Origin: Salinicola salarius
Lineage (GTDB): Bacteria; Pseudomonadota; Gammaproteobacteria; Pseudomonadales; Halomonadaceae
Reading direction: 5' to 3'
Length of the DNA: 64,000 nt
Assembly: GCF_003206135.1 (NCBI RefSeq)
Contig: NZ_PZJT01000018.1
Coordinates: 1-64,000, forward strand
Shown here piece by piece: positions 37,949-48,957 of this stretch (the first letter of the stretch is position 1; each line of letters begins with the position of its first letter). Both the position numbers and the translations under genes were made by a program. Below the pieces are notes generated by a model, which had not been told where the DNA came from, did not search any database, and worked only from the letters and a program-made list of their open reading frames with translations.

Positions 37949-38461
37949 TTACCGTTTACCGCTCAGTTCGTCACTTTCCGACCGGGCGAGGAAGGCACGG
38001 GTAACGTCGTCGAGGTTGTCTTCCAGCCACTTCGCCATGGCCAGCTCCTCCTGGAGGATGCTTTCGCAGACTTCCTTGATACGAATCTCACCCAACTGAT
38101 CGGCGGCAGCGATCAACGCACGGTAGTTGGCGATCTCGAAGTGCTCGAAGGCGTAACTGGCGACGCTACCCTTGACCACTTCGTCGGGCGCCATGGAACC
38201 GCCGATCGCCTGGCCCATCGCGGCGAACTTCCCGCCCAGGTCTTTCATCGTCGAGGTGCTGGTATTCATCGACTCCAGACACTCCTCGAGCCGAGCGGCC
38301 TGGGACTTGGTTTCATCGATATGCTGGGTAATGCGCGCCTGCAATTTCGGATAATGCTCCAGACGCTTGGCCTGGGCGGTCAGCATCTGCTCGGCCTGCT
38401 CTTCCATGGCATGAGCGTCCTTGAGCCATGAATGAAGCTGTTGCATGGGATCGCTACTCAT
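37949..38461 (-). CDS. YciE-like ferritin-fold protein (DUF892)
   Basis: 170 residues, ATG preceded by AGGAG. Helical throughout with DUF892 landmarks: MQQLHSWLKDAHAMEEQAEQMLTAQAKRLEHYPKLQARITQHIDETKSQAARLEECLE, then ASYAFEHFEIANYRALIAAADQLG and QEELAMAKWLEDNL. Acidic and histidine residues in these helices fit an iron- or metal-binding ferritin fold. It is a distant relative of the DUF892 protein at 34519. A DUF2795 gene lies upstream on the same strand, 85 bases away, and may share the promoter. Confidence 0.87.
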   Translation of the reverse strand: MSSDPMQQLHSWLKDAHAMEEQAEQMLTAQAKRLEHYPKLQARITQHIDETKSQAARLEECLESMNTSTSTMKDLGGKFAAMGQAIGGSMAPDEVVKGSVASYAFEHFEIANYRALIAAADQLGEIRIKEVCESILQEELAMAKWLEDNLDDVTRAFLARSESDELSGKR

Positions 38462-38546
38462 CGTTCATCTCCTTGAAAACTACCGGCCTCGTAGTCGAAC
38501 GAAGGCCATCGTTGGGTTACGCATCCCTGAATCGAAGCCGTCCGGC

Positions 38547-38756
38547 TTATTCGGCCTCCCCCACGCCTTTCATGACATCGGCCATGTTTTCGTACTGTCC
38601 TTCGGGCAAGGCTTCGACGACTTTCATGACGTCGGATTCCGCACCATTTTTCTTGGCGTGCTCAACGATATCGTTCTTGCCTGCCGGAAAATCGATACCG
38701 CCAAGATAGCTTGAGATATTGGCCGGAGACCGGCCTCCGAGACCTCGAGTCATCAT
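38547..38756 (-). CDS. DUF2795-domain small protein
   Basis: 69 residues; the start at 38756 has AAGGAG seven bases upstream, while a longer in-frame start does not. The core PANISSYLGGIDFPAGKNDIVEHAKKNGAESDVMKVVEALPEGQYENMADVMKGVGE is a short helical DUF2795 module. The biochemical role is unknown; members often accompany stress or cell-envelope genes. It precedes the yciE-like gene on the minus strand. Confidence 0.85.
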   Translation of the reverse strand: MMTRGLGGRSPANISSYLGGIDFPAGKNDIVEHAKKNGAESDVMKVVEALPEGQYENMADVMKGVGEAE

Positions 38757-38908
38757 CGATACTCCTTGTAGGTTCATGCTTGTCACTTATCGAGCTTAGT
38801 CGGCGGCCGACCGCATACCAGCGAGAACCGCGCGCTGGATTGACGGGGGTTAACGACGTGGCGAGGAGTAGGGGCAGGCGAGATTTCGGGCAGTGAAGTC
38901 GTTCGCGG

Positions 38909-39811
38909 TCACGCGCTCACATACCGTCCCGGCAGCCGTTCGGCCAGGAAATCCATGAACAGCCGGGCGCGCTGGGAGAGGGCGGTCTGGCGGTAGTAGA
39001 CGACATTGATGCGCTGGGTCTGGAATTGCGTCTGATCGGGCAGGATATCGACGAGAAGGCCTTGTCGGCGCGGGGCGATCGTCACGTAGTCGGCCAGGCA
39101 GGCGATGCCCTCGCCCGCGATGACGAGTTCGAGCAGCGTCGTGCCGCTGGAAGCGGAAAGCGTCGGCCTGACATGTAACGGCTCGCCGCGCCCGTCGAGC
39201 AGCGGCCAGCGATTGAGGTGATCCAGCTGGCTGAAGCCGAGCAGGCTGTGGTGGGCGAGATCGTCGACGCTCCGGGGAACGCCGCGTCGAGTCAGGTACT
39301 CGGGGCTCGCCAACAGTCGCAGCGGGCTGTTGCCGAGCGGGCGCGCGTGCAGCGAAGAGTCTTCCAGCTCGCCGATACGGATGGCGAGGTCGACGCGCTG
39401 TTCGAGCAGATCGACGAAGCGGTCGTGGGTGTCGAGCTCCAGCGCGATACCGGGGTAGCGCTGACGGAATTCTCCGATCACCGGCACGAGCACGAACTGC
39501 ATGAAGCTCGGCGCCGCGTTGATGCGAAGCCGCCCCTGGGGTCGGTCCTGATGATGGGCGATGGCTTCCTCGGCGCTGTCGACGGCAGCGAGAATCGACC
39601 GCACGTGGCCGAGGAACGTCTCGCCTTCTTCGGTCAACTCCAGCCGCCGCGTCGTCCGTCGCAACAGCGTCGTGCCCAGTTTGCGCTCGAGACGATTGAG
39701 CGCGCGGCTGACGCCGGAGACCGTCATGTCCAGCCCCTCGGCGGCGGCCGTGATGGAACCCCGGTCGACCACGGCGACGAACGCCAGCTGTTCCTCGAGC
39801 GTGCTTTTCAT
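38909..39811 (-). CDS. LysR-family transcriptional regulator
   Basis: 300 residues from the ATG at 39811. An N-terminal winged helix (EEQLAFVAVVDRGSITAAAEGLDMTVSGVSRALNRLERKLGTTLLRRTTR) is followed by a two-lobe effector domain (GRLRINAAPSFMQFVLVPVIGEFRQRYPGIALEL). It diverges from mdaB across 165 bases with an AAGTCA-4-TGACTT dyad. It belongs to the large group that controls adjacent oxidoreductases, probably in response to quinones or oxidative stress; that effector is inferred. Confidence 0.92.
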   Translation of the reverse strand: MKSTLEEQLAFVAVVDRGSITAAAEGLDMTVSGVSRALNRLERKLGTTLLRRTTRRLELTEEGETFLGHVRSILAAVDSAEEAIAHHQDRPQGRLRINAAPSFMQFVLVPVIGEFRQRYPGIALELDTHDRFVDLLEQRVDLAIRIGELEDSSLHARPLGNSPLRLLASPEYLTRRGVPRSVDDLAHHSLLGFSQLDHLNRWPLLDGRGEPLHVRPTLSASSGTTLLELVIAGEGIACLADYVTIAPRRQGLLVDILPDQTQFQTQRINVVYYRQTALSQRARLFMDFLAERLPGRYVSA

Positions 39812-39848
39812 GGACGCCTCCCAGCGAGATCGGACGGTTATTGATTTT

Positions 39849-39864
39849 AAGTCAAAAGTGACTT
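39849..39864. promoter_or_regulatory. Candidate LysR-type binding dyad
   Basis: AAGTCA and TGACTT form a perfect 6-4-6 inverted repeat 38 bases upstream of the regulator start and 113 bases upstream of mdaB. This arrangement is common for LysR-type recognition sites in divergent promoters. Confidence 0.5.
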
Positions 39865-39976
39865 GTCGCCAGCGTGGTTTATCCATTGCGGTTTGTCACC
39901 ACAATGGTGCCATTGCGCTGCGCCAGAGAAACACCGGGGTGCGGCATTCAAGATCGCGACGGAGAACGCTCGAACG

Positions 39977-40603
39977 ATGAAGATTCTATTGATCAATGGC
40001 GGCAAGCCGTTTGCCCATTCCAGCGGCGAGCTCAACAATACGCTGCACGGTATCGCCTGGCACACGCTGATCGAACTGGGCCACGAGCTCCGCGAGACGG
40101 TGATCGAGCAGGGCTACGATATCGACGCCGAAGTGCAGAACTATCTCTGGGCCGATGTCATCGTCTATCAGATGCCGGGCTGGTGGATGGGCGCGCCCTG
40201 GACCCTCAAGCGCTACATCGACGAAGTGTTCACCGCCGGCCACGGTTCTCTCTATGCCAGCGACGGGCGCACGCGCACCGATCCCAGCAAGCAGTACGGC
40301 AGCGGCGGGCTGCTGCAGGGGCGTCGCTACATGCTGTCGCTGACTTGGAACGCGCCGATCGAAGCGTTCGACGAGCCGGGCAACTTCTTCGAAGGCCTCG
40401 GCGTCGACGGTGTCTACTTCGCCTTCCACAAGTCGCAGGAATTCGTCGGGCTGGCCGGGCTGCCGAGCTTCATCGCCAACGACGTGATCAAGCAGCCGGA
40501 AGTCGAGCGCTACCAGGCGGAATACCGCGAGCATCTGGAGCGGGTGATCGGCCGGGCCGAAGCGCCGGTGGCCGAGACCCGCCGGGACACCGTCACGAGC
40601 TGA
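39977..40603 (+). CDS. mdaB: NAD(P)H quinone oxidoreductase MdaB
   Basis: 208 residues; ATG at 39977 with GGAG upstream. The flavodoxin-like fold matches E. coli MdaB closely: ILLINGGKPFAHSSGELN, AEVQNYLWADVIVYQMPGWWMGAPWTLKRYIDEVFT, SLYASDGRTRTDPSKQYGSGGLLQGRRYMLSLTWNAPIEAF and FIANDVIKQPEVERY. It binds FAD and reduces quinones by two electrons, protecting from redox stress. It is divergent from a LysR regulator. Confidence 0.94.
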   Translation: MKILLINGGKPFAHSSGELNNTLHGIAWHTLIELGHELRETVIEQGYDIDAEVQNYLWADVIVYQMPGWWMGAPWTLKRYIDEVFTAGHGSLYASDGRTRTDPSKQYGSGGLLQGRRYMLSLTWNAPIEAFDEPGNFFEGLGVDGVYFAFHKSQEFVGLAGLPSFIANDVIKQPEVERYQAEYREHLERVIGRAEAPVAETRRDTVTS

Positions 40604-40710
40604 CATCGGCTGGACCCGACGCCACCGCAGCGGAGATGAAATCCGGTATGCTGGAATGATCGATAGCTTGCTCACTGTCGATCATTCCTGGTCCATCCGA
40701 GGTGTCTTTC

Positions 40711-42126
40711 ATGTCTTACGCCGCTGCGCAACCTGCCAAACTTCCCCCTCGTCCCGATGCGGAAACGCTCCGGGCGCTGATCGCCGATCTCGAGCCGATA
40801 CTGGGCGATCGGATCACCACGGCGGCGGGAATTCGCAATCAGCACGGGCATGACGAGTCCTGGCACCATCCGGCCGCGCCGGACGCCGTCTGCTTTCCGC
40901 ACTCCACCGAAGAAGTTTCCGCAATCGTGCGGGCCTGCGCGGCCCACCGGGTGCCGGTGATTCCCTACGGTGTCGGCACGTCCATCGAAGGTCAGGTGAT
41001 CGCCGATCATGGCGGGCTAAGTGTCGACCTTTCCGCCATGAACGCGATTCTCGACGTACGCCCCGAAGACATGGACGCCACCGTGCAGCCCGGGGTGACG
41101 CGCACCCAGCTCAACACCCATCTGCGTGCCACCGGCCTGTTCTTCTCCGTCGATCCGGGGGCGGACGCCAGCATGGGCGGCATGGCCTCGACCCGCGCCA
41201 GCGGTACCAATACCGTGCGCTACGGCACGATTCGCGAGAACGTGCTGTCGATGACGGTGGTGATGCCGGACGGGCGCATCGTCGAGACCGGCACGCGGGC
41301 GCGCAAGTCCGCCGCCGGCTACGACCTGACGCATCTGATGATCGGCGCCGAAGGCACTCTCGGCATCATTACCGAACTGACGGTGAAGCTGCACGGGCTG
41401 CCGGAGGCGATCTCCTCGGCGACGGTGGCGTTCGAGACCGTCGCCGGCGCCATCGATACCGTCATCGCCTCGATCCAGTACGGCATTCCCATGGCGCGAA
41501 TCGAGCTGATGGACGCCCTCGCCATGCAGGCGGTCAATCGCTTCTCCCAGCTCGATTACGCGGAAAAGCCGACCCTGTTTCTGGAATTCCACGGCACCCA
41601 CGCCGGCGTGAAGGAGCAGGCCGAAGCGATGGCGGAACTGTGCCAGGAGTTCGGCGGCAGCGATTTCGCCTGGGCGACGAAGGAAGAGGAGCGCCAGACG
41701 CTATGGCAGGCGCGCCACGATGCCGCCTACGCCGCCAAGGCGCTGCGCCCCGGAATGGAATTTCTCGCCACCGATATCTGCGTGCCGATCTCGAAGCTGG
41801 CCGAGTGCATCGAAGCGACGCAAGCCGATGTCGCCGAAAGCGGCCTGGTCGCGCCGCTGCTGGGTCATGTCGGCGACGGCAATTTCCATCTGGTCGTCGC
41901 CGTGGATCGCCATAGTGAACAGGAGTTGGAGACGCTGGCGGCATTCAACCAGCGCCTGATCGAACGCGCCCTGGCCGCCGGCGGCACCTGCACCGGCGAG
42001 CATGGTATCGGCACCGGCAAGCGCGCCTACATGGAAGCCGAGCACGGCGAAGGCTGGGCGGTGATGCGCGCGATCAAGGCCGCGCTCGATCCGCTCGGCA
42101 TCATGAATCCCGGCAAGCTGGTATAA
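40711..42126 (+). CDS. FAD-linked oxidase, GlcD/D-lactate dehydrogenase-like
   Basis: 471 residues. The ATG at 40711 has GAGGTG upstream; a GTG nine bases earlier is possible but lies within that site. The FAD-binding PCMH domain spans about 50-230 (PYGVGTSIEGQVIADHGGLSVDLS, GADASMGGMASTRASGTNTVRYGTIRENVLSMTVV), followed by a GlcD-type substrate-binding cap with HVGDGNFHLVV and TCTGEHGIGTGKRAYMEAEHG. Members oxidise D-lactate, glycolate or other 2-hydroxy acids and pass electrons to quinone or cytochrome. A single subunit without glcE/glcF neighbours suggests a D-lactate dehydrogenase (cytochrome) or a relative. Convergent with phoD. Confidence 0.87.
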   Translation: MSYAAAQPAKLPPRPDAETLRALIADLEPILGDRITTAAGIRNQHGHDESWHHPAAPDAVCFPHSTEEVSAIVRACAAHRVPVIPYGVGTSIEGQVIADHGGLSVDLSAMNAILDVRPEDMDATVQPGVTRTQLNTHLRATGLFFSVDPGADASMGGMASTRASGTNTVRYGTIRENVLSMTVVMPDGRIVETGTRARKSAAGYDLTHLMIGAEGTLGIITELTVKLHGLPEAISSATVAFETVAGAIDTVIASIQYGIPMARIELMDALAMQAVNRFSQLDYAEKPTLFLEFHGTHAGVKEQAEAMAELCQEFGGSDFAWATKEEERQTLWQARHDAAYAAKALRPGMEFLATDICVPISKLAECIEATQADVAESGLVAPLLGHVGDGNFHLVVAVDRHSEQELETLAAFNQRLIERALAAGGTCTGEHGIGTGKRAYMEAEHGEGWAVMRAIKAALDPLGIMNPGKLV

Positions 42127-42151
42127 GTTTCCGGTTTCCAGTCAGCTCCTT

Positions 42152-43741
42152 TCAGGCGCTGGCGGAGCGGGCTTCCGGCTCGAGCACCTGGGTGTGCAGC
42201 GTGTTTCCGTCGCTATCCTTCAACGTGACCGTGAGTCTTTCGCTCTCGGCGTCCAGATCGGCCTGGCCGAAGAACTGATAGCCCGCCGAGGGCGGCAGGT
42301 TGGACTGGCCCTCCGGCGGCGCCTTCTGGAAGACCACTTCGGGGCCGAAGGTCGCGTCCATCTCGCTGGGGCCGAAGGTGCCGGCGTGGAGCGGCCCGCT
42401 GACGAACTCCCAGAACGGCTTGAACGCCTTGAAACTGGCGCGCTCCGGCGCGTAGTGATGTGCGGCGGTGTAGTGCACGTCGGCGGTGAACCAGACCACG
42501 TTACGGATATCGTCGTCGCGAATGGCCTGCAACAGCCGGGCGAGCTCCATTTCGCGCCCGAGCGGCTGGCCGGGATCCTTGTTGGCGATCGCTTCGAACC
42601 GATCGCCATCCGGCACCACCATGCCGATGGGCATGTCCGCGGCGATGATCTTCCAGGTCGCGGTGGAATCGTTCAGCGCTTGCCGCAGCCAGCGGAACTG
42701 GTTTTCGCCCAGGAACGCGGTGGCCGATGATTCCTCGCCTTGCAAATTGGCGCTGTTGGGGCCGCGATAGCTGCGCATGTCCAGCATGAACACTTCCATC
42801 CCCGGCCCGTAGGAGAAACGTCGGTAGATCCGTTGAGGGGCGGAAGCGGGCAGGCGAATCGGCATGTATTCCAGAAAAGCCTGACGGGCGCGGGCGGAGA
42901 GCAGTGCGAGGTTCTTTTCCGTATAGAGATCGTTGTCGAGAATCTCCTGCGGATACCAGTTGTTGGTCGTCTCGTGATCGTCCCACTGGGCCAGCATCGG
43001 CACTTCGGCGGCGAAGCGACGGAAATTGGCGTCGAGATGGTTGTAGGCATGCTGGCCGCGATATTCGTTTAGCGTCTCGGCGACCTTCTGCTTGGCCGGT
43101 GTGACGATATTGCGCCAGGCGCTGCCGTCCGGCAGCGCGACGCGCTCCTGCAGGGGGCCATCGGCATAGACGGTATCGCCGGAGTGGATGAAGAAATCCG
43201 GCCGGACCTGGCGCATCGCTTCCCAGGTGCGCATGCCACCACGGGGTTCGTCGATCCCCCAGCCCTGGCCGACGACGTCGCCCGACCACACGAAACGCAG
43301 GTCGCGCGGGGTGGATGGCGGCAAGCGCAGTTGCCCGACCATCGGCTCGCTCACCGCGCGTTCGTCTCCCAGGGCGGCGAAACGTACCCGGTAATGCACG
43401 GTATTCATTCCCTGAAGGCCGGTCGCATCGATCTTGCCGATCAGGTCGGTGCTGGGCAGCACGTCGACCCAAGGCAACTGGCGGGCGCCGCGGAACTCCG
43501 GGTTGTCGGCCACCTCGACCAGCATCCGCGACGGCATGCTGGCGCGCCCCCACAGCATCGCGCGGTCCGTCAGCGCATCGCCGCTCATCACGCCGCCTTC
43601 GACCGTCGGACGTCGACCTTCCGCCATGATGATCGCCGGCGCCCCCAGCAGCCCGGTGGCGGCCAACCCGAGGCCGATGCCGAGATGGCCACTGGTGATC
43701 AGGAAGTCACGCCTGGAAAAGCCTTTTCGATCGATCGTCAT
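42152..43741 (-). CDS. phoD: PhoD-family alkaline phosphatase with Tat signal
   Basis: 529 residues. A twin-arginine signal (SRRDFLITSGHLGIGLGLAATG) directs folded export. Metal-binding motifs of PhoD are visible: FVWSGDVVGQ, PDFFIHSGDTVYADGPL, AQWDDHETTNNW and NVVWFTADVHYTAAHHY. The enzyme hydrolyses phosphomonoesters and phosphodiesters outside the cell with Fe/Ca cofactor in known members. It is a single gene; I did not find a convincing Pho box upstream. Confidence 0.93.
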   Translation of the reverse strand: MTIDRKGFSRRDFLITSGHLGIGLGLAATGLLGAPAIIMAEGRRPTVEGGVMSGDALTDRAMLWGRASMPSRMLVEVADNPEFRGARQLPWVDVLPSTDLIGKIDATGLQGMNTVHYRVRFAALGDERAVSEPMVGQLRLPPSTPRDLRFVWSGDVVGQGWGIDEPRGGMRTWEAMRQVRPDFFIHSGDTVYADGPLQERVALPDGSAWRNIVTPAKQKVAETLNEYRGQHAYNHLDANFRRFAAEVPMLAQWDDHETTNNWYPQEILDNDLYTEKNLALLSARARQAFLEYMPIRLPASAPQRIYRRFSYGPGMEVFMLDMRSYRGPNSANLQGEESSATAFLGENQFRWLRQALNDSTATWKIIAADMPIGMVVPDGDRFEAIANKDPGQPLGREMELARLLQAIRDDDIRNVVWFTADVHYTAAHHYAPERASFKAFKPFWEFVSGPLHAGTFGPSEMDATFGPEVVFQKAPPEGQSNLPPSAGYQFFGQADLDAESERLTVTLKDSDGNTLHTQVLEPEARSASA

Positions 43742-43952
43742 CGTGCCGTCTCCATCCGCTCGCGGTCAGTGGTGCCAGTGACAACAGGCTAGGTGGCGTG
43801 AATGACGAAGATGTGAAGCTCGTGAGAAAGGGGATAGCGCGACACGATAGGCCGAGATCGGATCGCAACATGCTGCGGGGACGATCCCTGTGACCTGGAG
43901 TCGATTGCGGCCACCGACGGCGTGAACCATCTTTCCGATTGCTGACGCCGAA

Positions 43953-43989
43953 ACGAAAAGCCGCCCGCTTGATCACTCGGCGGGCGGCT
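43953..43989 (-). terminator. Rho-independent terminator of the OsmC-YcaO gene
   Basis: Read on the minus strand, AGCCGCCCGC pairs perfectly with GCGGGCGGCT over ten bases, followed by TTTTCG. It lies 25 bases after the stop codon. Confidence 0.9.
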
Positions 43990-44014
43990 CTCCATGCGGG
44001 TTGCGTGAGCGAGT

Positions 44015-46210
44015 TCAGGCTTGCCGAGCCGCCCGCGCCGCATGCAGTTTCCGGTAGCTTTCGAGCAGGCGCTGGTGGCGATCCAGGCCCTCCAGTTGCA
44101 CGCTGGTTGGCGTCAAACCCGCGAAGCGAACCGAGCCTTCCACGGAACCGACGACTGCCGTCATCGTGTCCTTGCCGAACATGCGCTTGAGGTTATAGAG
44201 ATAGTCCTCGAGCTCCAGCTCGTCATCCAGTGTGATCTGCAGCACTGCGAGCAGCGCTTGATAGAACAGGCCGCGTTCGACGGTGTTGTCGTTGAACTGC
44301 AGGAACATTTCGACCTGGTCCAGCGCCTCCTCGAGTTGGCCGAGCGCCAGACTGATCAGCAGTTTCAGCTCGAGAATCGTGAGCTGGCCCCAGACGGTGT
44401 TCTCGTCGAATTCGATGCCGATCAGGGTGATGATCTTCATCTGCTCGTCGAGCTCGCTCTCCTCCAGGCGCTCGAGCAGGTCGGCCAGCTGGGTATCGTC
44501 CAGCGCATGCAGGTCGAGGATGTCTTCGCGGAAGGCGAGCGCCATGTTGGTGTTGTCCCAGACCAGATCCTCGACCGGATACACCTCGGAGTAGCCGGGC
44601 ACCAGGATGCGGCAGACCGGCGCGCCCAGGTCTTCATGGATCGCCACGTAGGCCTCCAGCCCTTCGGCTTCGAGAATGCCGAACAGCGCGGCTGCCTCTT
44701 CCGCGTTGGAGCCCGAGAAGTCCCACTCGACGAACTCGACATCCGCCCGCGCGCTGAAGAAGCGCCAGGAGATGACGCCGGAAGAGTCGATGAAGTGCTC
44801 GACGAAGTTGTTGGGCTCCGACACCGCCTGGGAGTTGAAGGTGGGCGGTGGCAGGTCGTTCAGGCCTTCGAAGCTCCGGCCCTGCAGCAGCTCGGTGAGA
44901 CTGCGCTCGATCGCCACCTGCAGGCTGGGGTGCGCGCCGAAGGAGGCGAAGACACCGCCGGTGCGCGGGTTCATCAGCGTGACACAGGCCACCGGATAGC
45001 GGCCGCCGAGGGAGGCATCCTTCACCAGCACCGGGAAGCCCTGGGCTTCCAGCGCTTCGATGCCTTCAACGATGCCGGGATATTTCGCCAGCACGGCTTC
45101 GGGCACGTCCGGCAGCACGATCTCCTGCTCGATGATCTGTCGTTTCACCGCGCGCTCGAAGATCTCCGAAAGGCACTGCACCTGCGCTTCGGCGATGGTG
45201 TTGCCCGCGCTCATGCCGTTGCTCAGATACAGGTTCTCGATCAGGTTCGACGGGAACCAGACCGTCTCGCCGTCCGACTGGCGCACGAAGGGCAGCGAGA
45301 CGATGCCGCGATCCGTCCGGCCGGAGTTGGTGTCGAACAGATGCGAGCCGCGCAGCTCGCCTTCCGGATCGAAGATCGCCCGGCAGTGGTCGTCGAGAAT
45401 TTCTACCGGCAGTTCGTCATTCGGCCCCGGCTGGAACCACTTTTCATCCGGATAATGGACGAAATCGCTATCGGCGATCTCCGGGCCGAAGAACTGATCG
45501 TTGTAGAAGAAGTTGCAGGAGAGGCGCTCGATGAACTCGCCCAGCGCGGAGCAGAGCGCGGCTTCCTTGGTGGCGCCCTTGCCGTTGGTGAAACACATCG
45601 GCGAGGCGGCGTCGCGAATGTGCAGCGACCACACGTTCGGCACGATATTGCGCCACGAAGCGATCTCGATCTTCATGCCGAGGTCCGCAAGGATCTTCGT
45701 CATGTTGGCGATGGTCTGCTCCAGCGGCAGATCCTTGCCCTCGATCCAGGTCGATTCGCCTTCGCCGTCTTTGACATGAGTCCCCGCCATCAGCAGCGCC
45801 TGGGCGTCTTCGTCGATGCTCTTGACCGTCTCGATCTGGAATTCCGGGTTGTTCTGGATCACCCGCTTGACCGAGCAGCGCTCGACGGAGCGCAGGATGC
45901 CGATGCGATCCTTCTCGGAGATATCGTCCGGCAACTCGACCTGGATCTTGAAGATCTGGTTGTAGCGGTTCTCCGGGTCGACGATGTTGTTCTGCGAAAG
46001 CCGGATGTTCTCGGTCGGAATGTCCCGCGCGTTGCAGTAGACCCGCACGAAGTAGGCTGCGCACAGCGCCGAAGACGCCAGGAAGTAGTCGAACGGCCCC
46101 GGTGCGGAGCCATCGCCCTTGTAGCGGATCGGCTGGTCGGTGATGACGGTGAAGTCATCGAACAGCGCTTCCTGACGCAGGTTGTCGAGATAGTTGACCT
46201 TGATTTCCAT
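44015..46210 (-). CDS. ycaO: OsmC-YcaO fusion protein
   Basis: 731 residues. Residues 1-150 form an OsmC-like domain (DDFTVITDQPIRYKGDGSAPGPFDYFLASSALCAAYFV, with Cys49 and a second Cys in the middle, ERCSVKRVIQNNPEFQIE). Residues 150-600 are a YcaO domain with the ATP-binding acidic signature (GKGATKEAALCSALGEFIERLSCNF; NTIAEAQVQCLSEIFERAVKR) and a C-terminal helical repeat region. E. coli YcaO lacks the OsmC part and helps RimO methylthiolate ribosomal protein S12. The fused OsmC domain suggests a peroxide- or thiol-linked reaction that is not described for YcaO alone. The ribosome binding site is weak. Confidence 0.88.
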   Translation of the reverse strand: MEIKVNYLDNLRQEALFDDFTVITDQPIRYKGDGSAPGPFDYFLASSALCAAYFVRVYCNARDIPTENIRLSQNNIVDPENRYNQIFKIQVELPDDISEKDRIGILRSVERCSVKRVIQNNPEFQIETVKSIDEDAQALLMAGTHVKDGEGESTWIEGKDLPLEQTIANMTKILADLGMKIEIASWRNIVPNVWSLHIRDAASPMCFTNGKGATKEAALCSALGEFIERLSCNFFYNDQFFGPEIADSDFVHYPDEKWFQPGPNDELPVEILDDHCRAIFDPEGELRGSHLFDTNSGRTDRGIVSLPFVRQSDGETVWFPSNLIENLYLSNGMSAGNTIAEAQVQCLSEIFERAVKRQIIEQEIVLPDVPEAVLAKYPGIVEGIEALEAQGFPVLVKDASLGGRYPVACVTLMNPRTGGVFASFGAHPSLQVAIERSLTELLQGRSFEGLNDLPPPTFNSQAVSEPNNFVEHFIDSSGVISWRFFSARADVEFVEWDFSGSNAEEAAALFGILEAEGLEAYVAIHEDLGAPVCRILVPGYSEVYPVEDLVWDNTNMALAFREDILDLHALDDTQLADLLERLEESELDEQMKIITLIGIEFDENTVWGQLTILELKLLISLALGQLEEALDQVEMFLQFNDNTVERGLFYQALLAVLQITLDDELELEDYLYNLKRMFGKDTMTAVVGSVEGSVRFAGLTPTSVQLEGLDRHQRLLESYRKLHAARAARQA

Positions 46211-46345
46211 GGAGAAGGACCGCGTTGGTAAGTGGCTGCGCCTCGAATTCTGGACCCGGGCGGATGGCGGCCATTATCCGGATTTGGGGGCGCTGCGTCT
46301 TGGGGGTGTTTTGTCGGAGTGGCGTTTCGGCTCGAAGGCGTCCCG

Positions 46346-46377
46346 TTTCGACCGGATGACCATTTCGACCGGATGAC
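46346..46377. repeat. 15-base tandem duplication
   Basis: TTTCGACCGGATGAC occurs twice (46346-46360 and 46363-46377), separated by CA, just after the terminator of glpK and before the OsmC-YcaO promoter. Confidence 0.85.
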
Positions 46378-46412
46378 AAAAGGCCCGACCCCCATCCAAT
46401 GGGGATCGGGCC
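46378..46412 (-). terminator. Rho-independent terminator of the glp operon
   Basis: Read on the minus strand, GGCCCGATCCCC pairs with GGGGTCGGGCC (one bulged base) and is followed by TTTTG. It lies 64 bases after the glpK stop. Confidence 0.85.
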
Positions 46413-46475
46413 AGCTCTCTTGCTAACGATGCGTTGAACAGCATCGCCAAGCGGCCTCGCTGGGCGCGACAGTTG

Positions 46476-48760
<2,285 letters not shown>

Positions 48761-48957
48761 GAATATCCCTTACTGTCACGAATGTCGTATCCGGATAAGG
48801 CCGGACTTGCATGCCCAGCAAGGTGAATGCCGATAAAAATGATGGGCTGGCGTGCCATGTGCTTCCTCCTTCGTGTTGCGCCTCTCGTATCGATGGCAGT
48901 CGGATTGATGCCGTCATTCGCGACGGCGGCGTTCGCTTATGGGGTCCGGGAGCGTAC

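Noticed and set aside
43742-43952. Pho box upstream of phoD
   Set aside because: The candidate around 43800-43840 lacks two seven-base direct repeats with the right spacing.
44021-46231. 736-codon open frame antisense to the OsmC-YcaO gene
   Set aside because: Same reason: an open third-position shadow in GC-rich DNA with a composition rich in Arg, Gln and His.
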